A DNA stretch of 64,000 bases, taken from Histomonas meleagridis. Its lineage: Eukaryota; Parabasalia; Tritrichomonadida; Dientamoebidae. A program made the position numbers and the translations under genes. The stretch spans positions 3,269,501 through 3,333,500 of the forward strand of contig WSYJ01000186.1 in the NCBI GenBank assembly GCA_020186115.1, read 5' to 3'. Below the pieces are notes generated by a model. That model was not told the DNA's origin. It saw only the letters and a list, made by a program, of their open reading frames with translations, and made no database searches. The number at the start of each line of letters is the position of its first letter. Positions within the stretch are counted from its first letter, which is position 1. This document shows, one piece after another, positions 61,144-64,000 of this stretch.

Positions 61144-62992
61144 ATGAGTACAACTAAGAATATGAAGAATATTGAAGGTATTAATACTACATTAAATTTT
61201 ACTAGTAATGCCATGAAAGTATTAAAAGCGCGATATCTTCAACAAGATGAAAACAATGAAATCATTGAAACCCCAGAAGAAATGTTTCAACGAGTAGCCA
61301 AATGTTTAGCATCAGTTGAAAAAGATGAAGAAAAAAATGGAGTCGAATTTTTTAGTGAAGTTATGACAAATTTTGAATTTATTCCAGCAGGACGTACATT
61401 AGCCAATGCAGGTGCCAAGACAGCACTTATTTCTAATTGTGTTGTTTTACATATGGAAGATTCTTTAGATAGTATTTTTGATACACTTAAAGAAGCAGCA
61501 CTTCTTCAACAAGCAGGTTCAGGTATTGGATTTCCATTTCATCTTCTTCGACCAGCAGGATTTAAATGTAAACGAACACTTGGTTCATCAAGTGGACCAT
61601 TATCATTTTTACGAATTTATTCAGAAGCATTTCGAATAGTTCAACAACATGGTCGTCATGGAGCTAATATGGCTTTAATGCGTGTTGATCATCCCGATAT
61701 TTTAGAATTTATTGAAGCCAAAGCTAAAGAAGGTACATATGAGAATTTTAATTTTTCAGTTGGACTTACTGATGAATTTATGGAACGAGTTATTAATAAT
61801 GATCCAACACCATGGTTATGTACATGGAATGGTGAAAAGATGAAACCACGATATATTACACGTGATGCAGCAGGACGTATTACAGATATTACAGAAGCTG
61901 ATATTTCAGCGCCAGAAATTATGGATGAAATTATTTATAGTGCATGGCGTAATGGTGAACCAGGATGTATTTTTCTTGATACAGTTAATAAGACTAATCC
62001 ATTACCAGGTCTTGGGCCTATTGAATGTTGTAATCCATGTGGAGAACAATATCTTCATTCAGGTGATGCATGTAATTTAGGATCAATTAATTTAGAAAAA
62101 TTTGTTAATTCAGATCGTACATTAAATGAAGAAAAATTAAAAGAAGTTACACGTATAGCAGTTCGAATGTTAGATAATGTAGTAGATTTAACACAATTTC
62201 CAGTAGAACGTGTTAATACTATGTTTAAAAATAATAGACGTATTGGTTTAGGTATTATGGGTTTAGCAGATATGTTATTTTTTAATGAAATTACCATATA
62301 ATTCAGAAGAAGGACGAAAAGTAGCTACACGAGCTATGGAAATTATTCAAGAAACATCTATTGATGAATCAATTAAACTTGGAGCTGAAAAAGGTAATTT
62401 CCCAAACTTTGATAAAAGTATTTGGTGTAAGAAATATGCGACGATGCGAAATGCATCATTAACTAATGTAGCACCTACTGGTTCTACATCTATGTTAATG
62501 GATGTTTCATCAGGTGTTGAACCATATTTTGCATTAGCATATCGACGATGTAATTGTTTAGCAGGTGAAATGAAACCATTTGTTAACAAACATTTAAAGA
62601 AAGCACTTAAAGAAAATAATTGTTATTCTAAAGAAATTATGGAACAAATCCTTCAAACAGGTACATTAAGGAATGTTATCGGAGTTCCAGAAGAAGTTAA
62701 AAAAGTATTTGTTACATCATTGGATATTTCACCTAAAGATCATATTAATATGCAAAGTGAAATTCAAAAATATACATGTAACGCGATTTCTAAAACAGTT
62801 AATTTTGAACAAGATGCAACAGAAGATATGGTTCGAGAAGGATTTATCGAAGGATGGAAATTGGGTTGTAAAGGTTTAACAGTTTATCGAAATGGTTCAA
62901 GACAATATCAAGTTCTTGAAACTAAAGCACAAAGTAATGAAGCTGTGAAAACTTTTGTCGATACTTGTAAAGATGGTAAATGTGATATTTAA
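61144..62992 (+). CDS. Class II (adenosylcobalamin-dependent) ribonucleotide reductase, one-base frameshift
   Basis: The two frames 61144-62301 and 62285-62992 together give about 615 residues collinear with NrdJ_Z-type reductases. Landmarks are an N-terminal NCVVLHMEDSLDSIFDTL, QQAGSGIGFPF, TLGSSSGPLSF, QHGRHGANMALM, the radical-site motif NPCGEQ, NRRIGLGIMGLADM, VAPTGSTSM, LGCKGLTVYRNGSRQ, and a C-terminal cysteine pair (TCKDGKCDI) for re-reduction. It would make deoxyribonucleotides without oxygen, using B12. The frame breaks in a T6 run at 62278-62283; one T fewer makes it continuous. Bacterial-type sequence suggests lateral transfer, yet it has host-like AT-rich codons. The stop reads TAAA. 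Confidence 0.9.
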
Positions 62993-63018
62993 ATAAAATA
63001 AAAAATTTTTTATTATTC

Positions 63019-63174
63019 TTATTTAAGATTTTCAATATATCTTGAACACTTCAATTGTATTTCTGTCTCTACAATTTCATTTTCATCTTCTGCTTCTATA
63101 TATATTAATGAATCTTTTCCAATAACATTTTTTATTTCTTTTTTCAGAACCAGCATTGAAGATCCATGTAACAT
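63019..63174 (-). CDS. Small ORF of unknown function or gene relic
   Basis: 51 codons from the ATG at 63174 (MLHGSSMLVLKKEIKNVIGK and on), with coding-like composition and a TAAA-type stop context downstream. The same frame is open upstream of an in-frame TGA (SNLRNIPLLVQLKD-stop), hinting at a longer broken gene. Not recognised. Confidence 0.35.
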   Translation of the reverse strand: MLHGSSMLVLKKEIKNVIGKDSLIYIEAEDENEIVETEIQLKCSRYIENLK

Positions 63175-63397
63175 TCAATCTTTTAACTGTACAAGAAGAG
63201 GTATATTTCTTAAATTACTATTTTTATAAAGAAATCATTGTAATAAATCACATAACGACACTTTATTATGATAAGATCATCAAGTAATCTTTCATACATA
63301 CTTTCCCTTTCTGCTATTTTTTCCAACCAAAACATGCTTTCATACATAAACACAAAAACAATACTCAGACAGTTACTTTCATATGGAAAATCATGAA

Positions 63398-63552
63398 AAG
63401 CGCGGTGATTAGTTCAACATAAGTAAGTCCGTCGGGAGACCATTTTTAAAATAAAAATCAAATTGTTTGCAGGCCTGCCTGAAGGCCACAACGTGGCGTC
63501 CTCTGACCGTCTTTTGGCTCAAGTTGCGCTGACTGAAGCAGTGCGGGAATTG
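63398..63552 (+). ncRNA. Candidate structured RNA, SRP-Alu-like 5' part
   Basis: A GC-rich island inside very AT-rich intergenic DNA, without a coding frame. The 5' part has GCGCGGTG (63400-63407), GTAAGTC (63423-63429) and TCGGGAG (63432-63438) in the order and spacing of the SRP RNA Alu domain (GCGCGGUG, UGUAGUC, UCGGGAG). The 3' part contains hairpins GCCAC-AAC-GTGGC (63485-63497) and a 6-bp stem with a 7-nt loop (63526-63544). The S-domain GNAR tetraloop and AGCAGG bulge are not clear, so SRP RNA is a hypothesis. Confidence 0.4.
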
Positions 63553-63814
63553 AAAAAAAAAAATTATTTGCTTCTAAGTTTTCTATTCGACTATGGGCTT
63601 GTTAAATAATGTTTTTATGCATCACAAAAAATCTTCTTTGACTTTTATGGAATCCAAACGATTTTTGCCATCAAAATGTGAATGTTTTATTAATTAAGTA
63701 TTTAAAGATAAAAATCTTTTCAACAATTCATTCAATTTTCACGTTAAAATAAATACTAATTCAAACTTATATTTTATTCATGAACAAAAGGGTTAAAATG
63801 CTGAAAAATTTATG
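63553..63814. other. Intergenic
   Basis: AT-rich, between the candidate RNA and the right-edge gene; nothing recognisable. Confidence 0.5.
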
Positions 63815-64000
63815 TCACTTCAACAGTGAAGTCCCATTCTTTGTGATAAAATCTTTCAACAATTTTGATGTCGGGAATTGTAACAAAGCAGCCTGAAGTA
63901 AAGCTGTTTTATTTTGATGATCGCACAAGTTTGCAAGAATTACAGCCCTTTCTACGAGCATTTCTTCCTTTGGATTTACAGAAAGTGCCTTCATAACCGT
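63815..64000 (-). CDS. C-terminal end of a helical protein (cut by the window edge)
   Basis: From the right edge, the minus frame reads TVMKALSVNPKEEMLVERAV, ILANLCDHQNKTALLQAALL and ends SLLK at a TGA (63815-63817). 61 codons are visible. Helical, armadillo-like repeats (VERAVILANLCDHQNK); the product is not identifiable from this part. Confidence 0.6.
   Translation of the reverse strand, partial: TVMKALSVNPKEEMLVERAVILANLCDHQNKTALLQAALLQFPTSKLLKDFITKNGTSLLK

Noticed and set aside
61144-62992. Bacterial contamination as source of the ribonucleotide reductase
   Set aside because: Base composition, codon use, TAAA stop and upstream element match the neighbouring eukaryotic genes; lateral transfer remains possible.

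Overview
The window is nuclear DNA of an anaerobic protist and fits a parabasalid (trichomonad, most likely close to Tritrichomonas). The grounds are AT-rich DNA with dense, apparently intronless genes; three BspA-like leucine-rich surface proteins with one C-terminal membrane helix; trichomonad-type ankyrin proteins; a pogo/DDE-like transposase relic; and stop codons that very often read TAAA, which overlaps the UAAA polyadenylation signal known from Trichomonas. I saw none of the known long Trichomonas-type introns (GTAYGT...ACTAACACACAG).

Layout. 1-7.3 kb: helical protein cut by the left edge (-), DnaJ/Hsp40 (-), Sec23/24-like zinc-finger protein (+), SET methyltransferase (-), decayed Rho GTPase (-). 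7.4-10.7 kb: ankyrin gene followed by a 170-bp-period ankyrin array. 10.9-20.6 kb: LRR protein (-), ARM-like protein, CEP76-like, PSP1-domain, RasGEF and Rab3GAP1-like proteins (all +). 21.1-23 kb: fimbrin/plastin (-) with a one-base frameshift. 23.4-25.9 kb: second ankyrin array (-). 27.6-35.1 kb: DOCK-like GEF, CTL/SLC44-like transporter, epsin (+). 36.5-38.8, 45.8-48.0 and 53.4-55.3 kb: three BspA-like genes, the last one broken. Between them lie MTR4 helicase (-), a Cdc25-like phosphatase, a transposase relic, Hsp70, an EMC7-like protein and UCH ubiquitin hydrolase (-). 55.6-58.7 kb: helical protein (-), ribosomal protein eS1 and a divergent AAA protein. 58.9-60.1 kb: third ankyrin array. 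61.1-63.0 kb: class II (B12-dependent) ribonucleotide reductase, split by one base. 63.4-63.6 kb: GC-rich candidate structured RNA. 63.8-64 kb: C-terminus of a gene entering from the right.

The gene set is mostly cytoskeleton and small-GTPase control (fimbrin, DOCK, RasGEF, Rab3GAP, Rho relic, CEP76), membrane traffic (Sec23-like, epsin, EMC7-like), chaperones (Hsp40, Hsp70) and surface proteins. Genes appear to be transcribed singly, many as divergent pairs. A recurring AACGTYYTT-like motif sits upstream of several of them.

The most unusual signal is in the ankyrin loci. At three separate places 93-nt ankyrin-coding units, about 27 in all and none with a stop codon, alternate with non-coding spacers that are exactly 77 nt in 20 of 23 cases, although their sequences have diverged. 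The 170-nt period is not a multiple of three, so the protein can only be continuous if the spacer, or part of it, is removed or skipped. No GT-AG boundary is conserved. This looks like an unrecognised fixed-length intron class or some other bypass.
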